Assembly: GCA_945910005.1 (NCBI GenBank)
Contig: OX246747.1
Coordinates: 13,896,580 to 13,960,579, forward strand
Direction: 5' to 3'
DNA: 64,000 bases
Source of the DNA: Isoperla grammatica
Lineage: Eukaryota > Arthropoda > Insecta > Plecoptera > Perlodidae
Shown here: positions 43,571 through 55,520 of the stretch, one piece after another
Position numbering within the stretch: position 1 is the stretch's first letter
Layout of the letters: each line of letters begins with the position of its first letter
The notes under the pieces: generated by a model
Seen by the model: only the letters and a program-made list of their open reading frames with translations
What the model was told of the DNA's origin: nothing
The model's database searches: none
Position numbers and translations under genes: made by a program

Positions 43571-43782
43571 ATATGAATCTATTTTTCATAACGCATCCTT
43601 AATCCTAATGAATGGTCTAAATAAATTTGAGCTTGCGCATGCTTGAGAGAGGAGTCGGAGGTTCCTAAATATTGCATTGTTTAAAAAGTCAGTGACCCAG
43701 CTTAAAATTCAACCAGTGTGTTATAGACTTAGTGTAGCATAATTAATAATAATCTTCGTTTTCATGTTCCGATTACAACATA

Positions 43783-46284
43783 TCAAAGTTCCGAACGTAA
43801 ACCAACATAATAGTTGCCGTCATTGTAAGAAACTACGTGTGTAGGTTCAGATTTTGTAGGCAACTCTTTATATGGGACACATAGGTATACATTGCAAGGA
43901 TTTGTCAAATCAACTTCATATGCATGTACATGAGCATAGAAACAGACAGTGTTAATTATTTTGCATATAAAATATGCATCCAGGATATCTGAAAGAATGA
44001 TATTTTCTATCATTCCAAATACAGGAACATCATTTTCAATCCCAGTAACCAGCACCATGCCTCGTTTATATAATGTTCCTCTTACTTCGACCCAAGTGAC
44101 AACATTGCAGTGGTCACTTATGTCATCTGGCAACCTTTCAGACAAGTGATCAAAATTGTTCAATTTTTTACTCTCTGTGAGTTCTCCAGGCCCCATCTGA
44201 CCTACATCACTTATTGCAAACCCATTCTTTGAAAGTAATTTGTAACATAGTTTCAGTTGGTGTTTTACACATAATGTATAAGGTATGTTTCGTCTAGATG
44301 TAACAACATGTGCAGCTATTTTAAAATCTTTATGTTTGGCCTCAAACCTCATACACCATAAGTGTACAAGAGGACCAACCTGTGAAATAATATATGGATA
44401 ATGAAGTAGCAGATGGTGTTTAGGTTTCAAAGTATCCTTGAACAATGTTACGTACATTTCATTGTGCTCTGTAATTAAAGTTTTTAGAAGAGTTACACAA
44501 CCTGGTTGAAATGATTTCATGGTAATTAGGCCTACTATTCGGCGGAGATTTAAATACAATTCCCAAACAGGGTCGCCTTCTGGAATCAAATCACCTAAAA
44601 TGAGCCCAAAGTATCTGACAAAGAATAGCATTTCAGATGCTGAAAACCCTAGAGTTCTATTCAACAATTTTTCACGCCGGATGGAAGGGGGCTTATTGTT
44701 AATTTCAGTGTGACCATAATTAAATCCCTCAATTCTGTTGTTAATTGTTTCAAAGCTCAAGATCTTTTTGTCGCAATAATACAAAATAATATGCGACATG
44801 TCATAACGACAAACACCTTCAAAAAGATCATGCATGATGTCACACACAAAATTTTCTGTTACGTGAAAGCTGGGAATATCATTCCAAATACAAGATTCAA
44901 CGATTCCTGTTTCTTTCACATTATTAGTTTGTATATCTTGTTCGTATGATACCTGTGTTCTACGTAATGTTTGATCTTCAACAAACTGATGGTACATTAC
45001 TTCTTTAGGTACTTTGCAGAATCTGCAAGAATATGTAGCAGAAAAGCTTTCAGTGAACCCGAGAATAGAGTGTAGGCCTAAATTATCACCAATTATTACA
45101 GAAACAACAAAGTACAATTGTTTAGCATTACCGTTAGGAGAGTGTATCGAAATGCCTTCATTTTCTAGATAAATTAATTCCTCGAGAAGTGGTTGAAAAA
45201 CTAGCCGATTTCCGTTTTGAAAAGTTCTGTCAGATGAGTGAAAAAGCAAAGCAAGAAAAATGTTTTGTAATTTGGACAACAAGTGCTGTGGAATGCTTGG
45301 TAAAGTAAAATAAACTGCCCCCATTTTATGAACACCTGCATGACCTCCAAGAGGATTGTTGATTTCATAATCATCAAAATACAAAATAAGTGGCAAAACG
45401 GTTTTTCCTTCAAATTTTGGTTGGGATACCTTGTGAAGCCATAGTTTTCCCTGAATTATGTTTTCAAATAAAATTTCTTTGTTTTTGTTTAAGTATTCCA
45501 TGTGTGTCAGTGTTGTATGAAGTGTTCCAGGTAGCTCAAAAATTTGTTTTAAAACCGATCGCATGGGAATCATCTGCCCCAGTAATGGTGTGGGAACCAT
45601 CACCAGGTGACCATCTACTGTTTTGGGCTCAAGAACATCTTTAATTACGTATGCTTTAGGTTCGATGAAATTACCACTATTTTTGAAGAACTTGAATCGC
45701 ATGTACTCTGTACTTAAGTCTTGAAAGGGATTTTCACAGACAGCAAACATTCTTTTTAAATTTTCAAGATCCTCCTCATGATGGTCATTGTTTTGCAATA
45801 ATATCCTAAACACCTCATTTTTTAGTACTGTCAGGAACCCATTGCCCAAGAGTTCACTGGTATCACTTACAATATCTTGAACAAGACTTCTACTGATGGT
45901 ATTATTTGAATAGAGTTTAGCGATATATGAAGCCGAGTGTTGTTTTACCAAATCTTCAAAATTAAAGTCTTCACCTCTGAAGAATATATCTTCATTATTG
46001 AGATCATGATCGACAATTAAAGGTTCTTCTATTGGAAAGGGCTGATTATTTGCTTCATAATTTGGACCATTATTATTGCCGTGATTATTATTGGGAACTA
46101 CATTGTGTTTTGATTGTAAATGTCTCTTAAAAGAATAAATGGATTGAAATTGCCTCACACAAGAATTTTGTTTGCAAATGAAATTATTGTAAAAATTTAA
46201 ATGGTGAAATATTTTCATATGGCCAATTAAAATATTTATGGTTTGGAAGTCTTGTTCACATACATAACAAACAAACATTTTCAA
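43783..46284 (-). CDS. TNP2-like (CACTA-type) transposase with two C2H2 zinc fingers
   Basis: An uninterrupted frame of 833 residues. The ATG at 46284 is followed at once by two C2H2 fingers (CYVC...H....H near 5-26; C....C...H....H near 37-62). The nuclease region shows LILYFDDYEINNPLGGHAG (acidic pair), VSVIIGDNLGLHSILGF (Asp), a CRFC zinc pair and CDIMHDLFEGVCRYDM, which mirrors the D..H..(L/E)G block of TNP2 proteins. The end, KPKHHLLLHYPYI and GPLVHLWCMRFEAKHKDFK, mirrors the DUF4218-like end of CACTA transposases. It starts 83 bp after the stop of the SAM gene on the same strand. The frame looks intact. The exact catalytic triad is inferred from motif order. Confidence 0.8.
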   Translation of the reverse strand: MKMFVCYVCEQDFQTINILIGHMKIFHHLNFYNNFICKQNSCVRQFQSIYSFKRHLQSKHNVVPNNNHGNNNGPNYEANNQPFPIEEPLIVDHDLNNEDIFFRGEDFNFEDLVKQHSASYIAKLYSNNTISRSLVQDIVSDTSELLGNGFLTVLKNEVFRILLQNNDHHEEDLENLKRMFAVCENPFQDLSTEYMRFKFFKNSGNFIEPKAYVIKDVLEPKTVDGHLVMVPTPLLGQMIPMRSVLKQIFELPGTLHTTLTHMEYLNKNKEILFENIIQGKLWLHKVSQPKFEGKTVLPLILYFDDYEINNPLGGHAGVHKMGAVYFTLPSIPQHLLSKLQNIFLALLFHSSDRTFQNGNRLVFQPLLEELIYLENEGISIHSPNGNAKQLYFVVSVIIGDNLGLHSILGFTESFSATYSCRFCKVPKEVMYHQFVEDQTLRRTQVSYEQDIQTNNVKETGIVESCIWNDIPSFHVTENFVCDIMHDLFEGVCRYDMSHIILYYCDKKILSFETINNRIEGFNYGHTEINNKPPSIRREKLLNRTLGFSASEMLFFVRYFGLILGDLIPEGDPVWELYLNLRRIVGLITMKSFQPGCVTLLKTLITEHNEMYVTLFKDTLKPKHHLLLHYPYIISQVGPLVHLWCMRFEAKHKDFKIAAHVVTSRRNIPYTLCVKHQLKLCYKLLSKNGFAISDVGQMGPGELTESKKLNNFDHLSERLPDDISDHCNVVTWVEVRGTLYKRGMVLVTGIENDVPVFGMIENIILSDILDAYFICKIINTVCFYAHVHAYEVDLTNPCNVYLCVPYKELPTKSEPTHVVSYNDGNYYVGLRSEL

Positions 46285-46367
46285 GTTGATATTGCGGACA
46301 AGGTATTATTAGCTTAAAAATGTATAGGGCTGTAGGCCTATCGGAGAAGATAATGCATGGATGGATC

Positions 46368-49300
46368 TTAGTGCAACCTACCCAAAAGAGTTTGTACCAC
46401 ACTAGATTTCAGGTCAAACTTTGTGGTCATATTATATATGCCACGTTGCAATAAAAGCCAGAGTTGGCTCGACTCTTTTGGGTAGTGTACTTGTAGAGTG
46501 TGGAATGTTTTATAACACAAATCGATAGCTTTCACAAGGCTGTCAATCTTGTAGTACGTATCCTCATTGATAACAAGGTAGTATGATGTATTTAACCTGT
46601 CACTTGTATGGCTGGACATCAGTTGCCGTGTCACAACAACTACAAACGGTTGTACAGTCAGCTTGAGGGCTGCAAACTTGGTGTACTTCCGTTTGATGGC
46701 AGTTTTGAGATCGCCAATTGTCTGTAAAAATAAGTTTTAGGAGTCAGGACTGGCTTTTTGGCATACTAAGAAGTAATAACACAGATAGTTAATAGTTGGT
46801 TGATTACTAAAAGTAGTATTATCAATAATTTGCAAATAAACAATTGTAAATTAATTTTTTCATACACTCTTTTTTGTTTAAAAAAAAATAATAGTAATAA
46901 AACTAATAATAATAGACAAAATGTATAATAATAATAGAAAAAAAACATGTGAAACTAACAATATAAATCTGTGAAAACTGAAAATCAAGAACATTAAAAT
47001 TAAAAAACAATTGTGTGCTGTTTATATGCCTTGAATAAATGTGTTTACTGTCAGAAAGTATGGTTAGTATACTCTGTTAATAATTATCATTTTACTTTTA
47101 GACTATGAAAGAAGATGATGTGTAGAAGAAATTAGTTTCATTGCGGCCTTCGCGTGCTTGCTTAGTACGCGCGTGCCGGTTCTATTTTCAGTAAATTTTT
47201 TATTCGGTGTGTCTAAAGTCAGACAGTGCCACATTAATTTAGATGTGTTATGGCAAAGGTGTAGTGTGCTCACACATTGTAGCCATAAAATAAAGCTACT
47301 GCCAACAAGTAGTTATTAAGTTGTAGATTTACCGGTGCATGAAGAATGAAACCCTCTAGGGATTCTACAATTGTGGGTTTCCACTGTCTTGAATGTTGGT
47401 TGCCAGTGACGATTCTGGCTTTAGGTGGACAGACTCCTGCTAGTGCTAGAAATGTCCACAAATCTTTGAGATCTGAAATTGAATAAATATAATATAAGTT
47501 AAAAAGTTCTTGAGGTGGCCATATAAATCATATTTGAAAATTGAAACTAAGGAATGGAAGTTGAAAAAAAATTTGTTTTAATTTAATTATTGATTATTAT
47601 CATACAATATTATCAATAGGCATGTTTATCACTACTTATTGATACTGACTACCTTCTACTTATATACGGTACTACATGCTTAAAATGTAGAATAACTTAG
47701 AATATCCCGCTTGTAAGAATTGACTTATTTATTTATTTATTTAATGTCTATCCTATTCAGTTATAAAAACTGATTTAAAAAGGATAACACAAAATTGGAC
47801 AGATTTCAATAATTTTTTCAATAATGAGATTCATAATTTTTGCATAGTTATTAGTTACAAAATCAGTTTAAAAATTGGTTTGAAAATTGGTTTGCAAACA
47901 TGCATTTGTGCATGCTTTCAATAATTTTTGGCTGTGTTTCTTATCCAAAAACATATTCCTTTTCCAGCATTGGCAGGCCCTAATCAAATTTAAAATTATT
48001 AATATTATCCACTATGGAAATAAATAAACCTGTCAAAAAGTTTGATTTGTAATTTCGAAGATAAAATTTGAAAAAATGGAAACTATATTGTATGGATCTT
48101 ACCGTTGTGTGTATCGTCCTTTATACATTTTACAAATTGACTGATGTATTTGTCATTCACGTCAGTGGCAAGAATTGGGATCAACTTGTCCCGGAATGTA
48201 TCCCAACGTGTGTACATACACATAGACTTTTGCGGGTATAATCTGTCAAAGTCTCGTTCCAACTAAAAGTAGAAAACACAATTTTAACAACTTTATCTTT
48301 GACAAGGAATCAAATAAAACATCATTATTTGGGCAGTAATATTAAGGATAAGTTCATCACTTATTAATAATTAACGTACCGTAATATCGAAGCAGCATGA
48401 GAGTAGATTTAAAAATATTACATTAACAGTGAAGTCAGTTATGGTATTGGTTGGGATTTTGGTCCTTACAAAGTAGCTCAAATGGTTCTATGAAGTAAAA
48501 AATAGCAAATTACAATATATAACTATCCTTACCAGTGTGTAGCCCAATCCAGATTTTACAATTGGCCACTCCACATAGTACTCGTTAATGTGGTCTGCTG
48601 CTCGCAGTCTTTCCTGCCGTAACGGGAAGCAGGCGTCCCAATGTTCCACCACCTGTGACCACGGCTCTTGTGTGTGTTTTAGCCAGGCCACGTGCTCCTC
48701 AAAAGCAGTCGCTAAAATGTAAATATTCTATAAATACAATATTCTACCATATATTCCATACTATACATTGAACAATTTCAAATTTATTTGTATTTGGACA
48801 TTTTTAAATTACAAACACATAGCATACCATCAATTGCCGGTCTGCTGGTGCTTGCAACAGGTTCTGGCTGGTCTTTTTTGCGTTGCCGAATCGCTCCCAC
48901 AACTCCAGCTTTTACGAGCTCGCGTATCCTATTGCGATACTTGTCCACAAGTTTTCCCTTCGAAATTTTTTGTGTTGGACCTTCTGTTTGAGGGCTAACA
49001 TAATATATATCCTGAAAAAAAGTATCAAAATTATATACTTAAATTTTCAAATAAAGGCAATTCACTACCTTTATGAGCTTAATTGAAAATCAGAAATAAT
49101 GTCTATTTCTCTCCAAATTCACCAAACTTTGTTTATCTCCGATTAGTAAACTTGGTTTCAACGAACATTACATTCGTACATATAGTATTGTGGTCTTGTA
49201 CCAGCCTCCATGTATTTTCGCAGCATATCACTGATTACTAAGCTAATATCGTTACTAAGGTTTGGTGGGGGAAAAAGAAGTACACAAAATTCCAAATGTT

Positions 49301-52300
49301 CATTGAAAGTCGTGTTTTGCTAGGACATACAGGTAGATGATAACTGATAGTGATAGAACAATATTTGTATTGTTATATGGTCATCCTAAAAAAAATCAAA
49401 ACCACATATTACCTGATGCTCTGTTGGGAAGAGTGCTGAAATTTTCCCTGCTATTGATTGGAAGTGGTGGTTCAAAAGACGCCTATAACAAATTAATGGT
49501 AATAACTAAATAAGTATGATGTAACATAACTACAAATATTATAAGTAGGGTTGTCGTTAATGATTGAAATATTGATCGGTAACCAATCCCAAAATTCCGC
49601 TTAGATATGAACTGATTACCTACAAACTAGGCAATACTTGTTACCTTTTCTTAGTGCATGACAAACCATATCAGTCATAACTTCTTGTAAGTAAATCAAC
49701 TGTGATGCATAGGATCTCTTGTTAATAGTAATAGTAAAACATTTAGATATTTTATAATGGATAAAATAAAATACTATTAATTAATTTAGCCTGTATAACG
49801 ATTATAGAAAGTGCACTATAATTTAAAATGGGCTATGATGATATTGATTTATGATACATTTGTGATCAATTACAAACTGCCGATTATCAAAGAAGCTTTT
49901 GACATTGAACTGCAACCCTTATTGTAAGTATTAGCAATTTACCTATGTAATAATATTGCCAATTTCTTCAAATTAGAATTTTACAGACACTGCTTTTAGT
50001 AAATTACACCTTTGTGTTATGGACATTCTCAAACTTACACATTTGAAGTTTCTTGAATCAGAGAGTTGATCACTGTGTCCACCAATCTTTGACGACTTGT
50101 TTTGTCTAAGCGTCCATTGTTGTTATTGTATGTGGCTAAGACAAATTGGCCAGTGGATGTTTTCTGGAGTAGCTTTTCCAAGTCCTATAAAGTAAACAAA
50201 TCTTCTATTATGTTTATGTTCAATTATTGATTTTAGGTGTATAACAACAAGTGGTTCCCAACCATGTTTAGTCAAGGCACAACTGGAATCGATGGGGCAG
50301 TTTGGCAGCACACTAACAGGATTTACACAAAGGTTTATTTTTATTTTTACTTTTCCCACATTTAATTTTGTTAAATCGACTTCTCAGATGTACAAATATT
50401 TTATATTTTTAAGTAAATAATGAATAAGAACCAAGACTATTAGACCGGGAGAAGTATTAAAACACAAATACACAACACAAAATTGTGTTTTAATATTTTT
50501 AAGTGTTATACTAATTTGAAAATATTTTATGTTGAATCATGATCAACAAACATATACATACATCTCAGTAGACTGTTTTTAGATGAGTGGTATTAAATTT
50601 TAAAGTAAATGATAAAAGGAAATGATAAAGAACAAATTGATTTTCATAATAATAATAATAATAATTTAATCCCTGGTTTCAACATGTCAGTTTGGGGGTG
50701 ATGTATCGACAGCAATTCGAGTTGTAGATTTTTAAGTTTCTACTAGCGAGGTTCAGCACATACTCTTCTTCTTTGTTGTCTTCTGAGATAGGTATTATGA
50801 ATCATTCTTGGCTTATAATAAGCACTTACATTTCTAAACTTTGTTGACTACTCAATTCAAGCAAGCACGAAACTGGTATTTTGAGAACGCAAAACTGACA
50901 TCATATAATACTTTTTGACTGTATTAATTTGTTGTAGTACACCACAAGTACACTGGTTGGGAACCACTGATATATAGGCCCTAGATAACCATGAGTATAA
51001 CCTACATAATAAATAACTAGAACATTTCATATGAAATACGTAATACGTAAAGAGGACCGAGAGCAATACTAATGACTATGTTTACCACACGAGCCCAGCT
51101 CGTAAGCTCGAGCTCAATAGTTCAGTATTAGTTTACCACGGACTTTGAGATCGTACTAAATACTACAGGTCTGGTTCGTGCTGAAATAGAAGGCGTGTTT
51201 AACCGCTTGCTAAACGTACGTATGTACACAGTTCGGTCCGCATGTGTTTATCACTCAATTTGAGATCGCACGGAACGTGCTGGCTCGGCTTCTTCACCGA
51301 GCTGAGTTGGGTTTGAGCTTAGGTGTGTATCAGGCAAATTCAGTTCGCATCTAATATCCAGTTCGAGCTTTCGAGCTCGGCTCGCATGGTAAACTTAGTA
51401 ATTTTAAGAAATACAATCAATATTACAGTAGTACTTACGAGGTTGTCCACATTCCTTAGTATGTCTGACTTGGATGTGCCCAAACCTTCGATGATGGATT
51501 TAGGTTTCTTTGTGGAAGTAGTAACCGTAGTATCACATAGTATTTTCTGAAAGGGCAGGACATATTTTAAATTGATAAGTTCAAATCTGCATTATTTTAT
51601 TGAACGTATTTGTTTTTTTAATTTCAAGCCTATATATATTTGACTTACATCTGGTAGTGGAGTGCTGGTTAAAAGTCGTTCACCTCTCTCTAAAAAAATT
51701 GCACTGGAAATGTCAGTGCTGTAACTTATTACAGATGGTGACGAGCTGGTGGATTGTTCAGACTGATTGTCTGGCAGATTGAGTATGCTTATAATCTCCT
51801 GAAAATATATGTATTGGTAATCACACTGGCAGTACTGTGAATGGCAACAATGCTTGCTCAAATATTGTTTTTATTAACAAATCATGTAAGGCTATAAGCT
51901 ATAAGCTCTTGCAAATAAATTGAATAATATAGTGCAATTAAACCATTTAGTATCTTTATTACTGATATGTTGTTATTATTATGGTTTGTTGTTATGGTGT
52001 GTCTGGGTAATTATTATTAGTATCAATTTGTGAATTCTAATTATTTACTCCTCATTAGATTTGTCACTCTTGTGTTATTAACTTATTATGAAACGAGAAT
52101 TTATCATCAACAAACCCCTGCCCATTCATGAAGCTTTGATAATCGTAGCCCGCGACTATGTGATCGGGTTTAGAACCTGCTTTATCATTGGCTGCTTCGC
52201 TGAGAATTGACCAATCAAAAGCACTGTTCTGAAGGCTCAACCTCAGCCCCAGCTGGCTGGAAGTAGGTCAAACTCAATGCCATTGTCAGCTGTTGCTTTT

Positions 52301-54768
52301 CAGATTGAGGGTCAGGGACTTCTGTAGCACATGGTCCAGTTATTGAAACTTTAAAGCATTAATTGATATTATTGTGGTTTTAATACATATTCATGTGCTT
52401 TCCTTATTTTCTGTGTGTGTTATTAACAAAGAATGTGCGCCTAGTATGGAATATGTATGTTTAGTGGGATATTTCAAGATCAAATAAACAAGTGGGGGGG
52501 CATAGGCCTACAAGTTAGCTTTGACTCCACATAAGTTCAGTTTATTGGCGTATTACTGATTGAAAATAGGATTTCTTGGGGAAGAATTGTAGTGGGTATA
52601 TTAGGCCTACCTGCTACGTTGTGTTTGTGTGTAAAAGTGAATGCCTGCAATGGAATGCAGTGTAGTGTGAAAAGTGCAACATGAAGTGTTCACAAATGCT
52701 AGGCCTACTCGCCTACATATTACATTTGATCCAATCATTTTCAATTTCACACAACAAGAGAGTGAGCCTGTGCCATATTTTAAACCCAATGCCAGTGCCT
52801 ACTAGGCCTAGGGCCAAAATGACTGACTGGAGAGAATCTATTGTATTTCCTGTCATGCAGTGTGTAGAATCTATTGTATTTCCTGTCATGCAGTGTGTAG
52901 GCCTACAGAGCCAAACAATAGCAAGGAGAATGATTACTTTTTTCAGTTGCAAAATAACCTAAAGTCTACGTGTAGCCTAAGCTGAACAAATTGGAAATCG
53001 CTAAGGTAACACGATGGGACTCTGCCACCTTTGTATTGCGAGAATGGATAGACCTTCAACCATTCTATAACTGCGTAGGCTATGTGTAGGGATCATCGTA
53101 GGCCTAGGCCAGGCCTTGCACTTTTCCCTAGGGTAGGCCTAGACCACATTTGTGTACAAGCAGGTTAGCTTTCGCCCAAGGCTTTTGCAGGTAAACTGGC
53201 GATCTAAGTTCACTTCTATCGCTAGCCCGACCTATTATAAACAGAGAGCAAGGGGTGGGACAAATAATGACAGCAACTTATCCTAGGTGTGTGTCTACAG
53301 GTGGCTTTCGCCCATAAGGCTAGGCCTAAGGAGGTAAAATGTAATTCCCCTCGTGCCGAACGAACCTGACCTATTTATCAACCAAGAACAAGGGGTGGGA
53401 CAAATATTGCCAGCAACGTATCCTAGATGTGTGTCTACAGGTGGCTTTCGCCCAAGGCTAGGCCTATTGCAGGTAAAATGTAATTCCCCTCGTGCCGAAC
53501 GAACCTGACCTATTTATCAACCAAGAACAAGGGGTGGGACAAATATTGCCAGCAACGTATAGATGTGTGTCTACAGGTGGCTTTCGCCCAAGGCTAGGCC
53601 TATTGCAGGTAAAATGTAATTCCCCTCGTGCCGAACGAACCTGACCTATTTATCAACCAAGAACAAGGGGTGGGACAAATATTGCCAGCAACGTATAGAT
53701 GTGTGTCTACAGGTGGCTTTCGCCCAAGGCTAGGCCTATTGCAGGTAAAATGTAATTCCCCTCGTGCCGAACGAACCTGACCTATTTATCAACCAAGAAC
53801 AAGGGGTGGGACAAATAATGACAGCAACGTATCCTAGATGTGTGTCTACAGGTGGCTTTCGCCCAAGGCTAGGCCTATTGCAGGTAAAATGTAATTCCCC
53901 TCGTGCCGAACGAACCTGACCTATTTATCAACCAAGAACAAGGGGTGGGACAAATATTGCCAGCAACGTATCCTAGATGTGTGTCTACAGGTGGCTTTCG
54001 CCCAAGGCTAGGCCTATTGCAGGTAAAATGTAATTCCCCTCGTGCCGAACGAACCTGACCTATTTATCAACAAAGAACAAGGGGTGGGACAAATAATGAC
54101 AGCAACGTATCCTAGATGTGTGTCTACTGTGTCTACATACAGGTGGCTTTCGCCCAAGGCAACTGCAGGTAAAATGTAATTCCCCTCTCTCGCAAGGGGT
54201 GGGGAAATAATAATAGCGTTCGGCCGATCTGAATCCCCTCTCCAAATGTGTGCGTACTCAGGCAATAATATTTACTGTTGGCCAAACATACGCCTAGTGA
54301 GGCAGAGGTTAGTAAGCAAGATCCTAGGGTACAATGTAGGATTAAATAGGGCTACATGGCTCTGGTAGTACAGTAACTTATGCATACCTCATCACAGTTC
54401 GACACATCTACGGTTAGGAATTGGCCAGGTTCAAGCATGTCGATTTCGGGCATCAGCCCTTCATGCGTCGATGTCTGTAGGCCTAGACCTACTTTTTCTT
54501 TATATTGTTGTAACTTTGCTTTAAAAATGGATCTCGGGCCCATACGAGGGAATAGCTCGATTATGTCCTCGGGCGTGAGGCAAAAAAGCGCCTTTTCGTC
54601 TATAGCTTCCTCTGCAAGAAGTAATTTTGGGGTTTTACTAATCATCATTTGGCTAATATGCATCCATATCACATTTTAAACTAGTATTTAGTACTTACCA
54701 GTAAATTTCTGCACAATTTCTTGGCAGCCCCAATCTTCTAGCATGAAGTCGATGAACTTCTCACCCAT
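46368..54768 (-). CDS. SAM-domain accessory protein of the CACTA-like element, 11 exons, 594 aa
   Basis: Exons on the minus strand: 54768-54699, 54611-54388, 51798-51649, 51546-51439, 50184-50039, 49482-49413, 49011-48828, 48711-48533, 48262-48103, 47472-47333, 46721-46368. All have AG acceptors and GT donors, all phases agree, and the sum is 1785 nt with no stop before TAG/TAA at the end. The start MGEKFIDFMLEDWGCQEIV to CLTPEDIIELFPRMGPR is a SAM-like fold. Ser/Thr-rich sequence follows, then TGQFVLATYN...RLVDTVINSL, then GKLVDKYRNRIRELV, and a C-terminal domain ending in LLGRLH. The role is unknown. By analogy with TNPA it could bind DNA or bridge transposase subunits; that is inference. 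Confidence 0.8.
51076..51398. mobile_element. MITE with CTATGTTTACCACACG ends, copy 2 (in intron 4)
   Basis: CTATGTTTACCACACGAGCC at the left and GGCTCGCATGGTAAACTTAG at the right are inverted. GAGCTCG words repeat within. It is related to 28208-28358. Confidence 0.65.
53155..54215 (+). repeat. Minisatellite, 136-140 bp x ~8, in intron 2 of the SAM gene
   Basis: Each unit includes CTACAGGTGGCTTTCGCCCA, AGGCTAGGCCTATTGCAGG, CTCGTGCCGAACGAACCTG and ACAAGGGGTGGGACAAAT. Inner units are almost identical, and the first and last are diverged. Some units lack CCT in CGTATCCTAGAT. Confidence 0.92.
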
Positions 54769-55116
54769 GGTGAACAAACACAACTGATGCTAATTAACAA
54801 AGCAACTCGGTCCACTAGACGCCAATGTTTCCCGCGCGTTTCAACAAAATTTATTTGTTGAGGGTACAGTATGAGTGGGTGACATATGGTTACGTCAACC
54901 TTAGTCAGGTCGCGCGCCAGCATATGGTTCACACAACAAATTGTCAAGTTACGTGAATAAAATGAAGATCAACCAAATTATTTTGTTCCGCCAACATAAC
55001 AAATATATCGGCTGAAGTTCACTAAACATTAGTAAGATCGTGACAACCAATAATGTTAACCAAATGATTTAACAAAATAAATTTGGTTGTGTTAACATGA
55101 GAGTTCTTTCAGTGTA

Positions 55117-55325
55117 CACTGAAGTGCAAAGGCACACACCCAACTTGGGTGAAAATAGCATTTTAAATGTTGGGCTCACCCAACTTGAGTGCAAATAGAG
55201 GCAGCCCTACCCCTATTGTGTCATGTCTACACTTACCAGAAGTATCCAGACCACCTTCTCGGGGCACCACTGTACTTGGACGCCCCTTCAACATTGGATA
55301 CAGTAAATTGTAGAAGTCACTCTGT
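55117..55325 (-). pseudogene. hAT fragment, rest of copy B
   Basis: It continues the 40241-40862 block after the CACTA-like insertion and matches 34690-34918. It contains the exon FYNLLYPMLKGRPSTVVPRE with its GTAAGT donor at 55231-55236. Confidence 0.75.
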
Positions 55326-55520
55326 GCGTGTCGCACCACTTACAGAGTTCCCCTTCATAGATTTTACAATCAAGCTTTTCAGCTCTTCCACTTTCCTGGA
55401 TTTTTGCAGCCGATTTGTTTGAGTAACCCGCGTGAATCATTTCTGATTCTACTTTGTTATAGATTTCGGCAGCTTTTAAACGTTTTCCGTCCAAATATTT
55501 TATCATTTCGAGGGCTTAGC
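55326..55520 (-). pseudogene. Myb/SANT-like fragment
   Basis: KYLDGKRLKAAEIYNKVESE on the minus strand resembles one helix set of a SANT/Myb-like domain. It begins where copies A and B of the hAT block diverge, so it is a separate source. Confidence 0.3.

Larger units (their letters stand above)
40863..55114 (-). mobile_element. CACTA/EnSpm-like DNA transposon, 14,252 bp
   Basis: CACTGAAAGAACT at 40863-40875 is inverted at 55102-55114. TA is duplicated at 40861-40862 and 55115-55116. Removing the element restores ...AACTA-CACTGAAGTGC, which matches copy A at about 34687-34700 and proves the ends. Inside are two same-strand genes with open frames: a TNP2-like transposase and a SAM-domain gene. 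CACT ends and a TNP2-like protein are the hallmarks of CACTA elements. A 2-bp rather than 3-bp duplication is less usual. Subterminal regions repeat GTTAAC and TTTTGTTA-like motifs. Confidence 0.88.

Noticed and set aside
44710..45644. Plus-strand frames across 43.9-45.6 kb
   Set aside because: They are antisense shadows of the 833-residue transposase.
47401..47461. A separate short minus-strand gene at 47.3-47.5 kb
   Set aside because: It is exon 10 of the SAM-domain gene, in phase with its neighbours.
40863..55114. Reading the 40.2 and 55.1 kb hAT pieces as two separate hAT copies
   Set aside because: They join exactly at a TA duplication and together match the single copy at 33.5-34.9 kb, so they are one copy split by insertion.
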